In this document: positions 33,547 to 41,769 of the stretch, piece by piece
How the letters are laid out: every line of letters starts with the position of its first letter
Numbering within the stretch: position 1 is the stretch's first letter
Assembly: GCA_027490195.1 (NCBI GenBank)
Contig: JAIXYN010000050.1
Location: 1 to 62,775 of the forward strand
Reading direction: 5' to 3'
DNA length: 62,775 bases
From: Verrucomicrobiaceae bacterium
GTDB lineage: Bacteria; Verrucomicrobiota; Verrucomicrobiia; Verrucomicrobiales; Verrucomicrobiaceae
The notes under the pieces: generated by a model
What the model was told of the DNA's origin: nothing
Database searches by the model: none
Seen by the model: only the letters and a program-made list of their open reading frames with translations
Position numbers and translations under genes: made by a program

Positions 33547-33810
33547 AATGACGAAACCAGAATGAGGAATGACTAATGGCCGAATTCTTAGCGAATACGG
33601 ACCTTATTGGTCATCCAAGCTCGTTGAGTTAAGCGGAATCGACCGTCAAGGTGTGTGTTTTTCAACGCGAATGAGCACGATTATCCGCGAATTTTTCACG
33701 AATTTCAGAGTTCAGGATTCCTCTGAATTCGCGGTCATTCGTGGCCATTCGCGTTGAAAATTCTAACTTAATGACATTGATTCCTCATTCCTCATTCTGG
33801 TTTCGTCATT
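33547..33810. repeat. 264-bp nested inverted-repeat element
   Basis: The outer arms (33547-33572 and 33785-33810, AATGACGAAACCAGAATGAG and so on) are exact 26-base inverted copies. Inner arms at 33659-33680 and 33739-33760 match at 20 of 22. There is no gene inside, and the stretch fills the whole spacer to the NUDIX gene. The outer arm recurs at 41571-41702. Confidence 0.9.
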
Positions 33811-33841
33811 CATAAGCCCCCCTGTTTCTTCTTCCACCCCC

Positions 33842-34399
33842 ATGACCTCCCTGCCCCAGCATCCCAACCCTTGGCAGACCGTTTCAACCCGTGAGACCTA
33901 TGCCAATCCGTGGATCCGTGTGCGGGAAGACCAGGTGATCAAGCCTACGGGCGGACCCGGTATTTACGGCGTGGTGGAGTACCAGAACATCGCGGTCGGT
34001 GTGATTCCCATTGATGAAAAAGGCCATACCTGGCTCGTGGGCCAGTGGCGCTACTGCCACGGGCGGTATGAGTGGGAGATCCCTGAGGGGGGCTGTCCCT
34101 TCGGTGAGTCGCCAGCGGAAGCTGCACGGCGTGAGTTGCTGGAAGAGACCGGAATCGTCGCCACTAGTATTGAGCCCCTGCTTTCCGGCATCCAGCTCTC
34201 CAATTCTACCAGCAACGAGGTTTGCGACATCTTCATTGCCACCGGCCTTTCGCACACCGAAGCGCAGCCGGAAGACACGGAGGAACTCGAAGTCCTGCGG
34301 CTACCGCTCACTGAAGCCATCCAGATGGCCCGCGATGGGCGCATCCGCGACAGTGTCAGCGTATTGGCGTTACTTGCGGTGGCGGGGCGCGTGGGATGA
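33842..34399 (+). CDS. NUDIX hydrolase, ADP-ribose pyrophosphatase type
   Basis: The 185-residue enzyme carries the full Nudix box: GGCPFGESPAEAARRELLEE followed by TGI, with the REL and EE metal ligands. The N-terminal strands and the QWRY segment before the box fit the ADP-ribose/nucleoside-diphosphate-sugar pyrophosphatase branch. The stop abuts the stop of the convergent gene at 34400. Confidence 0.9.
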   Translation: MTSLPQHPNPWQTVSTRETYANPWIRVREDQVIKPTGGPGIYGVVEYQNIAVGVIPIDEKGHTWLVGQWRYCHGRYEWEIPEGGCPFGESPAEAARRELLEETGIVATSIEPLLSGIQLSNSTSNEVCDIFIATGLSHTEAQPEDTEELEVLRLPLTEAIQMARDGRIRDSVSVLALLAVAGRVG

Positions 34400-35485
34400 T
34401 TACTTCCCTTCCTCGGGAAACAGCATCCAGCGGTCTGCCAGCAAATCGGTGATCTTCACGCAGTGATCCGACTGCGCGTTGTTTGGAAAGGCCAGCCGCA
34501 CGGTGATAAGGGACTTCGCCCCCGGCAGTTTCAGGGCGGGCATGGGCGCACCATTCGGCAGCTTGTGAGGCAGCGGCACACCGATGAGGTTGGCCAGCGC
34601 GATACCGAGCGTGCTCTTGCGCTCCACATAGCCGGTCACATTTTGCAGGCGGTCCGGACTGTGCAGTTTCACGGCCAGCCAGCGCCAATCCTCGCTGAAC
34701 TCGTAGTTGTAGTAGCTGCTCTCGCCGGCGACTACGCGCATGAGCACCGGAAGCTGAGAGCGCTGTTGTTTGAATTCGGGCCACGTTTTCTCGCTCCAAG
34801 CAACCCAGGACTCCCAGTCCAGCAGCAGCTTGCCCGAGCGCGTGCGGTGAAAGTTGGCAAGCATTCCGGCAGCAGGCTGGGTGCTGCAGGCAAATTGAAG
34901 ATTGATCACCTTGGAGGTACCAGCGGTGATCAAACCTGCAGCGAGTAGAGCCTCATGCTCAGGATCTTTCTGCCCACGCTCCTCGTACTGCACCTGCATC
35001 AGTGCTTGGACGCGTTCCGGTTCAAAGATGTATGGCAGGCGCTCTCGCCAGGTTGTGGCCTGCACGTACTTTGCCAGCACAGACTGCGCCTCGGCCACCT
35101 GCGGATCGCTCAGTGGCAGCGATTCAAAAAACATGGCCACATTGGTGCTGGTCGGATCATAGAGTGGGCCGCCAGGACTTTCTTGCTTGGCCGCCTCAAC
35201 TTTCGCCATCTGCACCAGCGTGACCTGATTCTGTTTGGGCGGCTCGGGAGCGGGGGGGGAAGCGGCTAGGATGGTACTGAAGGCGGGAATCACCTTTTTT
35301 GGATGGGCAATATCCTTCATGGGCTTGGCCCGCGGTCCTTGAAAGAGGCGATAGCCAAAGTAACCGGCGGCTGCGAGAACTCCGATCAAACCAAGGCTGT
35401 AGAGCACCAGCATGAATGTTGCTTTAATCAACCGCTTGTCCTTTATACGCCGGGAGGCTGAGGGTTTAACGGAACGTTCGCTCAT
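34400..35485 (-). CDS. Membrane-anchored hypothetical protein, LDWES family
   Basis: The 361-residue protein is the second member of the family seen at 19216-20178. A basic cytoplasmic tail is followed by one span (about 24-46), a Pro-rich linker, a helical part with VLAKYVQATTWRERLPYIF, then LLLDWESWVAWSEKTWPEF, VLMRVV, and a closing SLITVRLAF block and DLLADRWM. The two proteins share the order and spacing of these blocks though overall identity is low. Function unknown; the placement suggests a periplasmic, membrane-tethered role. Confidence 0.72.
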   Translation of the reverse strand: MSERSVKPSASRRIKDKRLIKATFMLVLYSLGLIGVLAAAGYFGYRLFQGPRAKPMKDIAHPKKVIPAFSTILAASPPAPEPPKQNQVTLVQMAKVEAAKQESPGGPLYDPTSTNVAMFFESLPLSDPQVAEAQSVLAKYVQATTWRERLPYIFEPERVQALMQVQYEERGQKDPEHEALLAAGLITAGTSKVINLQFACSTQPAAGMLANFHRTRSGKLLLDWESWVAWSEKTWPEFKQQRSQLPVLMRVVAGESSYYNYEFSEDWRWLAVKLHSPDRLQNVTGYVERKSTLGIALANLIGVPLPHKLPNGAPMPALKLPGAKSLITVRLAFPNNAQSDHCVKITDLLADRWMLFPEEGK

Positions 35486-35570
35486 GAATAGCCTATGGGG
35501 AGGGAGGTATTGAGGCCAGAAAGGACCGCCATCAATCCATAATGCGCAGCCCCTGCCAAGTCCTCTTTTT

Positions 35571-35607
35571 CACTGTCCTCTGAAATGAGGACAGTGAGGG
35601 GCTTTTT
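35571..35607 (+). promoter_or_regulatory. Hairpin in the leader of a small gene
   Basis: CACTGTCCTC and GAGGACAGTG are an exact ten-pair stem (35571-35596) with loop TGAAAT, followed by AGGGGCTTTTT. It lies in the spacer between divergent genes, just before the start at 35617, so it may terminate or attenuate transcripts entering that small gene. Confidence 0.4.
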
Positions 35608-35616
35608 ATCGGGTCA

Positions 35617-35808
35617 ATGACCACCACCCACAAGTGGGACTGGGCCAATGCGATCTGGACGAATGCAGCCGCCCGGCAGATGACAGGCATGACTGGCCTT
35701 CAAGATGGCTTTGAAACGCCGCTCCATCCAGATGCGGTCATTCCCACATATGAGATGACGGTGGAGGAAGCGGTCGAGTGTTTGCGTGCAGTGGCAGCCG
35801 GTTGCTGA
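35617..35808 (+). CDS. Small hypothetical protein
   Basis: The 63-residue protein reads MTTTHKWDWANAIWTNAAAR, then MTGMTGLQDGFETPLHPDA and a helix (MTVEEAVECLRAVAAGC). It has Trp- and Thr-rich ends and no membrane span. I do not recognise it. The leader hairpin and lack of any other gene in this slot make it plausible but not certain. Confidence 0.45.
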   Translation: MTTTHKWDWANAIWTNAAARQMTGMTGLQDGFETPLHPDAVIPTYEMTVEEAVECLRAVAAGC

Positions 35809-35881
35809 AAGGTAGCGCATTCTTGTGATGAAACGCAAAAGCCTTGTCTGTACGGCTGCCGAGTGACAGAGTGGCAAACCC

Positions 35882-36124
35882 ATGAACACAGAGCAACTGG
35901 AACAACTCAAGACACTGGTGGCAGACGCAGGCGATCTGCCAGAGGCCGCGAAAACGAAGCTGCTTGAGCTGCTGGCACAGACCGAGGCTGAAGCCCCCAC
36001 GGCAGAGCCTGGGCAGGCGCAGGGCCAGTGGTTGTCCTCGGTGGAAGAACTCGAAGCCGCCCATCCGGAGGCCACGAGCTTTATGGGCCGGCTGGCGACG
36101 ACGCTGGCCAACATGGGGATCTGA
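35882..36124 (+). CDS. DUF4404 family protein
   Basis: The 80-residue protein is a helical, acidic protein: NTEQLEQLKTLVADAGDLPE, KTKLLELLAQTEAEAP, and EAAHPEATSFMGRLATTLAN with NMGI at the end. This matches the short DUF4404 family of unknown function. It lies 101 bp before rplI. Confidence 0.65.
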   Translation: MNTEQLEQLKTLVADAGDLPEAAKTKLLELLAQTEAEAPTAEPGQAQGQWLSSVEELEAAHPEATSFMGRLATTLANMGI

Positions 36125-36225
36125 GGTGAAAGAACCCCCACTTGCAAAAGAACCCATAATCCGCCTTTGACAGAACTTAGGAGGCGTGTAGTTTCGCGCC
36201 CCTTTTTCCCCGAGGGAATGTCGCC

Positions 36226-36714
36226 ATGCCAAACACACAAGTTATTCTCAAAGAACAAATCAAAGGCCTCGGAGCCGAAGCTGACGTCGTCAGCGTGAAG
36301 CGCGGTTTTGCGCGCAATTTCCTGCTTCCCCAGGGCAAGGCTTATGAAGCCACCAAGGGCAACCTGCGCTACACCGAACGCCTCAAGGCCGTGCGTGCCG
36401 AGCGCGAAGCCAAGGAAGTCGCCGAAGCTGAAAAGATTGCTTCCAAGCTGAAGAAGGTGAAGCTCAAGCTCACCCTCTCCACTGGTCAGGGCGGCAAGGC
36501 CTTCGGTTCCATCACCACCATCGACATCGCTAAGGCTCTCTCCGAAGAGTCCAAGATCGAAGTGGATCGTCACATGATCGTGCTGGAAAAGCCGATCAAG
36601 AGCACCGGCAATTTCGAAATCGTCGTCAAACTCGGCCACGAGATCACCGCCACCGTCAAGCTGGCCGTCTCCGCCGCTGGCGATTCCTCTCCCGCTGAAG
36701 ACGACGCTGAATAA
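36226..36714 (+). CDS. rplI: Ribosomal protein bL9
   Basis: The 162-residue protein has the N-domain signature MPNTQVILKEQIKGLGAEAD with GFARNFLLPQGKAYEAT, a connecting charged helix, and the C-domain with GGKAFGSITTIDIAKAL. It stabilises the large subunit near L1. The usual neighbours (rpsF, ssb, rpsR) are not beside it. The gene ends in a hairpin terminator. Confidence 0.95.
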   Translation: MPNTQVILKEQIKGLGAEADVVSVKRGFARNFLLPQGKAYEATKGNLRYTERLKAVRAEREAKEVAEAEKIASKLKKVKLKLTLSTGQGGKAFGSITTIDIAKALSEESKIEVDRHMIVLEKPIKSTGNFEIVVKLGHEITATVKLAVSAAGDSSPAEDDAE

Positions 36715-36743
36715 GCGGGCCCCCTCCAGTTTAACCCTTCTCC

Positions 36744-36775
36744 AAAGCCGCGTGAACAACGCGGCTTTGTTGTTT
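36744..36775 (+). terminator. Terminator of rplI
   Basis: AAAGCCGCGT and ACGCGGCTTT form a ten-pair stem with loop GAACA (36744-36768), followed by a T-rich tail. Confidence 0.8.
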
Positions 36776-36939
36776 TCACGTTGGGGGGGCGTAACCGTGA
36801 TGGTCGATAAACGGGTCGGAATCGTTGTTCGCCGCCTAACGCCTATACTCAGGTGCAAAAAGACTCGAAAGAGAAACTTCCGTACCGGGTATTGATATTG
36901 ACAATCATGCCTCCGGTTTGGAGCATGCTCACACTCACC

Positions 36940-37977
36940 ATGAAGAAATACAACGTCGGAATCATCGGATACGGCTGGGCCGCCAGCGCTCACATTGACG
37001 CCATCAACAAAACCAAGCAGGGCCAGGTCACCGCGATCTACTCCTCCCGCAAGCAGGACGACGCCGAGCTGTCCGCGAAGCATGGCACCCCCATCAAGAG
37101 CTACCAGAACCTCGACGAGATGCTGGCAAATCCAGACATCCACGTGGTGGACATCTCCAGCTACCCCAGCCAGCACCGCGATCAGGCCATCAAGGCGGCG
37201 AATGCGAAGAAGCACATCATCCTTGAAAAGCCGATGGCCAACTCGTTGCAGGAAGTGCGTGAGATCGTCGCTGCGGCGAAGGCCAACGGCGTGAAGGGTT
37301 GCGTGTGCTTTGAATGCCGGTTCTCTAATCAATTTCAGGTGACCAAAGCACTCATCGATGAAGGTCTGCTGGGCAGCATCCATTACGGTGAAGTCGATTA
37401 TTACCACGGCATCGGCCCCTGGTATGGCCAGTTCCGCTGGAATACCGGCAAGAAGGACGGCGGCAGCGCGCTGCTCACCGCCGGTTGCCATGCACTGGAT
37501 GCTCTGCTCATGGTCATGGGCGGCGAGATCGAAAGTGTCACGAGTTTCTCCACCAAGACGCAAAGCGAGATCTTCAAGCCCTACGAGTACGACACCACCA
37601 GCGTCACGCTGATTCACTTCAAGAACGGCGCCGTGGGCAAATCCGCGGCCGTGGTGGACTGCCTCCAGCCCTACTACTTCCACACCCACCTGTGCGGCAG
37701 CCAGGGCAGCTTGCTGGACGACAAATTCCACTCGATGAAACTGCACACCGACAAGCACGCCTGGAGCAAGCTCTCCATGAAGATGCTCGACTCCGGTGAC
37801 GTGAGCGACCACCCGTACGAAACTCAGTTCCAGGCATTCTTTGACGCCTTGGACGAAGGCAAGGACATGCCGCTGACCAGCTTCCCCGAAGCACTGCGCA
37901 GCTTTGAAGTCATCTTTGCCTCCGACAAAAGCGCCGAGCAAGGCGGCAAGCCGGTGCGCATTGCTGATCTCGATTGA
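36940..37977 (+). CDS. Cytoplasmic Gfo/Idh/MocA oxidoreductase
   Basis: From the ATG at 36940 (MKKYNVGIIGYGWAASAH) the product is 345 residues. GIIGYG starts the NAD(P)-binding domain, EKPMANSLQE is the EKP motif, and GGSALLTAGCHALDALLMVM holds the GxxxxxGxH-type catalytic His region. It has no signal peptide, unlike the gene at 12046-13329. The long frame on the opposite strand over this region is a shadow. Substrate unknown. Confidence 0.88.
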   Translation: MKKYNVGIIGYGWAASAHIDAINKTKQGQVTAIYSSRKQDDAELSAKHGTPIKSYQNLDEMLANPDIHVVDISSYPSQHRDQAIKAANAKKHIILEKPMANSLQEVREIVAAAKANGVKGCVCFECRFSNQFQVTKALIDEGLLGSIHYGEVDYYHGIGPWYGQFRWNTGKKDGGSALLTAGCHALDALLMVMGGEIESVTSFSTKTQSEIFKPYEYDTTSVTLIHFKNGAVGKSAAVVDCLQPYYFHTHLCGSQGSLLDDKFHSMKLHTDKHAWSKLSMKMLDSGDVSDHPYETQFQAFFDALDEGKDMPLTSFPEALRSFEVIFASDKSAEQGGKPVRIADLD

Positions 37978-38130
37978 TCGAAAAACCAGCTCTTTCCATC
38001 TCAGCCGCGTGGTGCCCAGTGCGCCATGCGGCTTTTGCTTTGTGTGGCGGGCATTGCCAACAGGCACTCTTCATCCCAGGTCCACCTTTTTTCCGTGAAC
38101 ATCCACCACATCCGTGTTTAAGAGACGGCT

Positions 38131-39108
38131 GTGAACCCCACCGAACATCTGGATGCCTTGCTGGCACGGCCTGAGCCATTGCTGGCGCTGGCGCCGATGC
38201 AGGATGTCACAGACCTGGAGTTCTGGCGGCTGATGGCGCGCTATGGCGGAGCGGATGTGTATTACACAGAGTACTTCCGCGTGCACACGGACTCACACCT
38301 GGACAAGCCGATCCTTGCCTCGCTGATTCACAATCCCACGGGCAAACCGGCCATCGCGCAGATGATCGGAAATGACATCCCTGCGCTGGTTCGCAGCGCG
38401 AAGGAATTGCAGCACTACAACATCGCGGCGGTGGATCTGAATCTCGGCTGCCCGGCACCCATCGTTTACAAAAAGTGCGCAGGCGGCGGCCTGCTGCGCG
38501 ACGTGCCACGCATCGAGGGCATCCTCGGGGCTTTGCGTGAGGCAATCTCGATTAAGTTCACGGTGAAGACGCGACTCGGCTTTGACGACACGGAAACCAT
38601 CGATGCACTGGTGCCGCTGTTTGCCAAGCATGGTGTGGACCTCGTTACCATTCATGGCCGCACGGTACTGCAGATGTATCGCGATGGCGTGCGCTATGAT
38701 TTGATCGGCAACGCCACCTCACAGCTACCCTGCCCTGTACTGGCCAATGGCAACATCAGCTCACACGTGGATGCAGCCGAGGTGAGGCAGCAGACCGGCG
38801 TGAAAGGCCTTATGCTGGGGCGAGGAGCCATCCGTAATCCGTGGATGTTTGACCAGATCCGCCAGCAGGTGCGTGGCGAGCCCATCTTCCAGCCCACCCC
38901 TGCCGACCGCCTGCGCTATGTGGAGGAGCTGTACGAATGCGTGACGATGCCAGACACCCGTGAGCTCGACATGGTGAACCGCATCAAAAAGCACCTCAAT
39001 TTCTTCAGCTACGGCCTGGCAGATGCCGAGGGCTTCCTCAGCACCATGCGCCGCTGTACGACGCGTGCTGGGATCATGGACGTATGCCGGCGGGCGTTTG
39101 GGGTCTGA
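38131..39108 (+). CDS. dus: tRNA-dihydrouridine synthase
   Basis: The 325-residue flavoenzyme reduces uridine in tRNA D loops. It has APMQDVTDLEFWRLMARYGG, the catalytic-Cys region LNLGCPAPIVYKKCAGGGLL, RLGFDDTETID, HGRTVLQMY and GNISS, followed by GLMLGRGAIRNPW. The start is GTG at 38131. It cannot be assigned to DusA, B or C from motifs alone; DusB-like is most likely. Confidence 0.9.
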   Translation: MNPTEHLDALLARPEPLLALAPMQDVTDLEFWRLMARYGGADVYYTEYFRVHTDSHLDKPILASLIHNPTGKPAIAQMIGNDIPALVRSAKELQHYNIAAVDLNLGCPAPIVYKKCAGGGLLRDVPRIEGILGALREAISIKFTVKTRLGFDDTETIDALVPLFAKHGVDLVTIHGRTVLQMYRDGVRYDLIGNATSQLPCPVLANGNISSHVDAAEVRQQTGVKGLMLGRGAIRNPWMFDQIRQQVRGEPIFQPTPADRLRYVEELYECVTMPDTRELDMVNRIKKHLNFFSYGLADAEGFLSTMRRCTTRAGIMDVCRRAFGV

Positions 39109-39172
39109 TGCGCCAGTATGCAGGTTGAATCCCAGACTTGCAGGCATGGGGGTGATGGATCATTATTGCGAC

Positions 39173-39358
39173 ATGCAAACGATGGCCCGCTCGGCAGATG
39201 ATCTGCTCCAGACCTTCCGCACCTTTGGTGATGAAGGCCCGGTTTATAAGGTGGTCAGCAAAGTGAATGGGCAGAAGGTACATGTGGTGGTGGTGCAGAC
39301 TGGCGAGGAACTTGATTACCTTGTGGAACGTGCGCTAAAAGACCCCGAAGCGAAGTGA
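39173..39358 (+). CDS. Putative antitoxin partner of VapD
   Basis: The 61-residue protein starts MQTMARSADDLLQTFRTFGD and contains GEEGPVYKVV-like strand GPVYKVVSKVNGQKVHVVVV and TGEELDYLVERALKDPEAK. This fits a short beta-rich antitoxin resembling the DUF5397-type partner seen beside VapD. It lies four bases before the VapD-like gene, the usual spacing of such pairs. The family call is from pattern only. An in-frame ATG at 39146 is an alternative start. Confidence 0.55.
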   Translation: MQTMARSADDLLQTFRTFGDEGPVYKVVSKVNGQKVHVVVVQTGEELDYLVERALKDPEAK

Positions 39359-39362
39359 TCTA

Positions 39363-39653
39363 ATGTTTGCCATCGCCTTTGATCTCGTCGTCGCCGATGC
39401 GGAAGAACACCACCCTCGCGGGGTCGCTGCTGCTTATGCAGACATCGCCGCGTCACTGCGGAAATTTCGCTTCGAGCGGGTGCAAGGCAGCGTGTATGTG
39501 ACGGAGAAGGACGACATGGCAAATCTCTTTGCCGCCCTCCTCGCGCTCAAAGGCCTGCCTTGGTTTCCGCAGGTGGTGCGCGACATTCGTGGATTTAAGA
39601 TCGAGAGCTGGAGCGACTTCACCCCGATCATCAAAGAAACAACGCCAGCTTGA
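39363..39653 (+). CDS. VapD-like endoribonuclease (Cas2 fold)
   Basis: The 96-residue protein begins MFAIAFDLVVADAEEHHPRG, then FERVQGSVYVTEKDDMANLF, then WFPQVVRDIRGFKIESWSDF and T(P)IIK. This is the order of VapD of Helicobacter, a ferredoxin-fold RNase related to Cas2, with the Asp after strand 1 (FD7 region) as metal ligand. With the short upstream gene it forms a toxin-antitoxin-like pair. No cas genes are present. Confidence 0.75.
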   Translation: MFAIAFDLVVADAEEHHPRGVAAAYADIAASLRKFRFERVQGSVYVTEKDDMANLFAALLALKGLPWFPQVVRDIRGFKIESWSDFTPIIKETTPA

Positions 39654-39752
39654 GTGACGCGGCAGCCAACGCTCCGCATTAACATCGCCGTAATTTTCAC
39701 AGCCATTCCTCGTATTGGACATCCGCCCCAGCCTATGCTATCGCCCACACCC

Positions 39753-41474
39753 ATGTTTTCTCCCCGAACACTCCTTCCACTCCTGGCCTTGGCTCCCGCG
39801 TTTCTTGGCGCTGCGGAGAAGATTGATTTCAACAAGCAGATCAAGCCCCTCCTCGAAGGTGCCTGCACCCACTGCCATGGCGAGAAAGAAGACAAAGGAG
39901 ACTTCCGCATGCACACGCTGGAAGACATCAAGAAGGGCAACGAGAACGGCCCTGGCCTGACCCCCGGTGATCTGAAAAAGAGCGCCATCTACACCACTCT
40001 GCTCCTTGCCTCCGATGAAGACATGGCCATGCCGCCGAAGAAGGAGGGCGCGCTGGAGAAGTCACAGATCGAAGTGATCAAGACCTGGATCGAACAAGGC
40101 GCCGAGTGGCCTGAGGGCGTGGTGCTGGAGCAGACCCCTCGCATTAAGTTTGAAAAGCACATCCAGCCAATCCTTGAGCAGAACTGCGTCTCCTGTCACA
40201 ATGCCGACAAGGCGAAGGGCGACTGGATCATCACCACGAAGAAGGAAGCCTTCAGCACTGGCGAGAACGCCCCGAACATCCTCCCCTTCGACCTCAAGAG
40301 CGCCATCTACCATTCCACGACTCTGGCCGCTGATGATGACGATTTGATGCCACCAAAGAAGAGCGGCGGCCCGCTGAGCAAGGAAGACATCAACTTCCTC
40401 CGCCTCTGGGTCCTGCAAGGCGCGCCCTGGCCTGATGACATTAAGCTGACCGCCAAGGAAAAGAAGGGGCCGGCCTCGACCAACCCCGACAACATGGAGC
40501 TGGTGAAAAAGATTCACGCCTTCATCGTGCAGACCTCCAAGGAGAAGAAAGAGGCGGAAATGAAGCCCTACGACTCCAAGGTTCCCAAGACAGGCGTCCC
40601 CTTCAGCATGGTGGTGATCAAGAGCGGTGAATTCACCATGGGCAGCCCCGACAGTGAGGCCGACCGTGGCGATGACGAAGGCCCGCAGGTGAAGAAGACC
40701 ATGAAACCCTTCTGGATGGGCAAATACGAAGTGACCTGGGATGAGTATGAACCCTTCCAGCTCACCAGCATCGGTCGCAACAAGGACGGCTCTCGTCAGG
40801 TGTTCAAACTGACCGACAAGCCAGAAGATCTGATCTCCCAACCGACCCCTCCGTATCAGCCGATGGATTTCGGCATGGGCCGTGATCATTACCCGGCCAT
40901 CTGCATGACGCAGCATGCCGCCAACAAATACTGCCAGTGGCTCAGCGCCCAGACCGGCCAGTTCTACCGCCTGCCGACCGAGGCCGAGTGGGAGTATGCC
41001 GCCCGTGCCGGCACCAAGACTGCCTATTTCTTCGGCGACGACAAGGCGCAACTCAAAGAGTACGCGTGGTACTTCGACAACGCCCCGAACTTCCAGTACG
41101 CGAAGATCGGCCTGAAGAAGCCCAATCCCTGGGGCCTCCACGACATCTACGGCAACGTCTGCGAATGGTGCCTCGATCAATACACCCCGACCACACCTGC
41201 GACCTCGATTCTTGGCAACGACTGGGTGCGCTCCAAGACTCCCTACCCGCATGTGGCCAAAGGCGGCACCTATGACGACGATCCAGAACTTCTCCGCAGT
41301 TCCGCCCGCAAGGCCTCCGATGCCCTCTGGAAGCAGCAAGATCCGCAGCTGCCGAAGAGCATCTGGTATTTGACGGATGCAACCTGGCTCGGCTTCCGCA
41401 TCGTGCGCCCTCTGGAAATCCCCACGGTGGAAGAGATGTTCGCCGCCTGGAACAACGGTGTCGCCAAAGAATAA
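39753..41474 (+). CDS. Tandem PSCyt1 c-type domains fused to an FGE-type domain
   Basis: The product from the ATG at 39753 is 573 residues. A signal peptide (MFSPRTLLPLLALAPAFLGA) precedes two PSCyt1-type heme modules: CTHCH near residue 42 and CVSCH near 146, each followed by MPPKK. From about 290 an FGE-sulfatase/SUMF1 domain follows: FTMGSPDSEADRGDD, FWMGKYEVTWDEYE, RLPTEAEWEYAARAG, GNVCEW and GFRIVRP. The fusion implies a periplasmic protein that both carries heme and has a formylglycine-enzyme-like fold; active-site Cys are not conserved, so it may be structural. Confidence 0.88.
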   Translation: MFSPRTLLPLLALAPAFLGAAEKIDFNKQIKPLLEGACTHCHGEKEDKGDFRMHTLEDIKKGNENGPGLTPGDLKKSAIYTTLLLASDEDMAMPPKKEGALEKSQIEVIKTWIEQGAEWPEGVVLEQTPRIKFEKHIQPILEQNCVSCHNADKAKGDWIITTKKEAFSTGENAPNILPFDLKSAIYHSTTLAADDDDLMPPKKSGGPLSKEDINFLRLWVLQGAPWPDDIKLTAKEKKGPASTNPDNMELVKKIHAFIVQTSKEKKEAEMKPYDSKVPKTGVPFSMVVIKSGEFTMGSPDSEADRGDDEGPQVKKTMKPFWMGKYEVTWDEYEPFQLTSIGRNKDGSRQVFKLTDKPEDLISQPTPPYQPMDFGMGRDHYPAICMTQHAANKYCQWLSAQTGQFYRLPTEAEWEYAARAGTKTAYFFGDDKAQLKEYAWYFDNAPNFQYAKIGLKKPNPWGLHDIYGNVCEWCLDQYTPTTPATSILGNDWVRSKTPYPHVAKGGTYDDDPELLRSSARKASDALWKQQDPQLPKSIWYLTDATWLGFRIVRPLEIPTVEEMFAAWNNGVAKE

Positions 41475-41502
41475 CGACATGCGTTCCATCTGATCTCATC
41501 CA

Positions 41503-41533
41503 CAGGCCGCTGCCACCCAGCGGCCTGTTTTTT
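41503..41533 (+). terminator. Rho-independent terminator
   Basis: CAGGCCGCTG and CAGCGGCCTG (41503-41527) form a ten-pair stem with a five-base loop, followed by TTTTTT. Confidence 0.9.
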
Positions 41534-41570
41534 GATCACATCACGCTTTTTGCAACGTTGAGCCAGAACG

Positions 41571-41702
41571 AATGACGAAACCAGAATGATGAATGACGAA
41601 CTAATGCCGAATGACAAAGACTCGCGCCTAGCGCTTCCGTTCTCGGTACGTGCTTGGGGCATTCGGACTTCATTCGACATTCGTCATTCTGGTTTCGGCA
41701 TT
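41571..41702. repeat. Inverted-repeat element, second copy of the family
   Basis: The arms 41571-41592 and 41681-41702 match at 20 of 22 and share the core GACGAAACCAGAATGA with the element at 33547-33810. The internal part is shorter (about 88 bp) and contains further ATTCG/CGAAT units. Confidence 0.75.
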
Positions 41703-41769
41703 CCGTAATCCCGTCACAACACATCCTTCACAGACCTCCGCCTCCCCCCTTACCCTCCCAACTCCTCTC

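Noticed and set aside
35614..38067. An 817-residue open frame on the minus strand
   Set aside because: It runs antisense over DUF4404, rplI and the Gfo/Idh gene. Those have strong family motifs, so this is a shadow frame of GC-rich DNA.
39363..39653. cas2 gene of a CRISPR system
   Set aside because: The protein fits VapD better and there are no other cas genes or arrays in the window.
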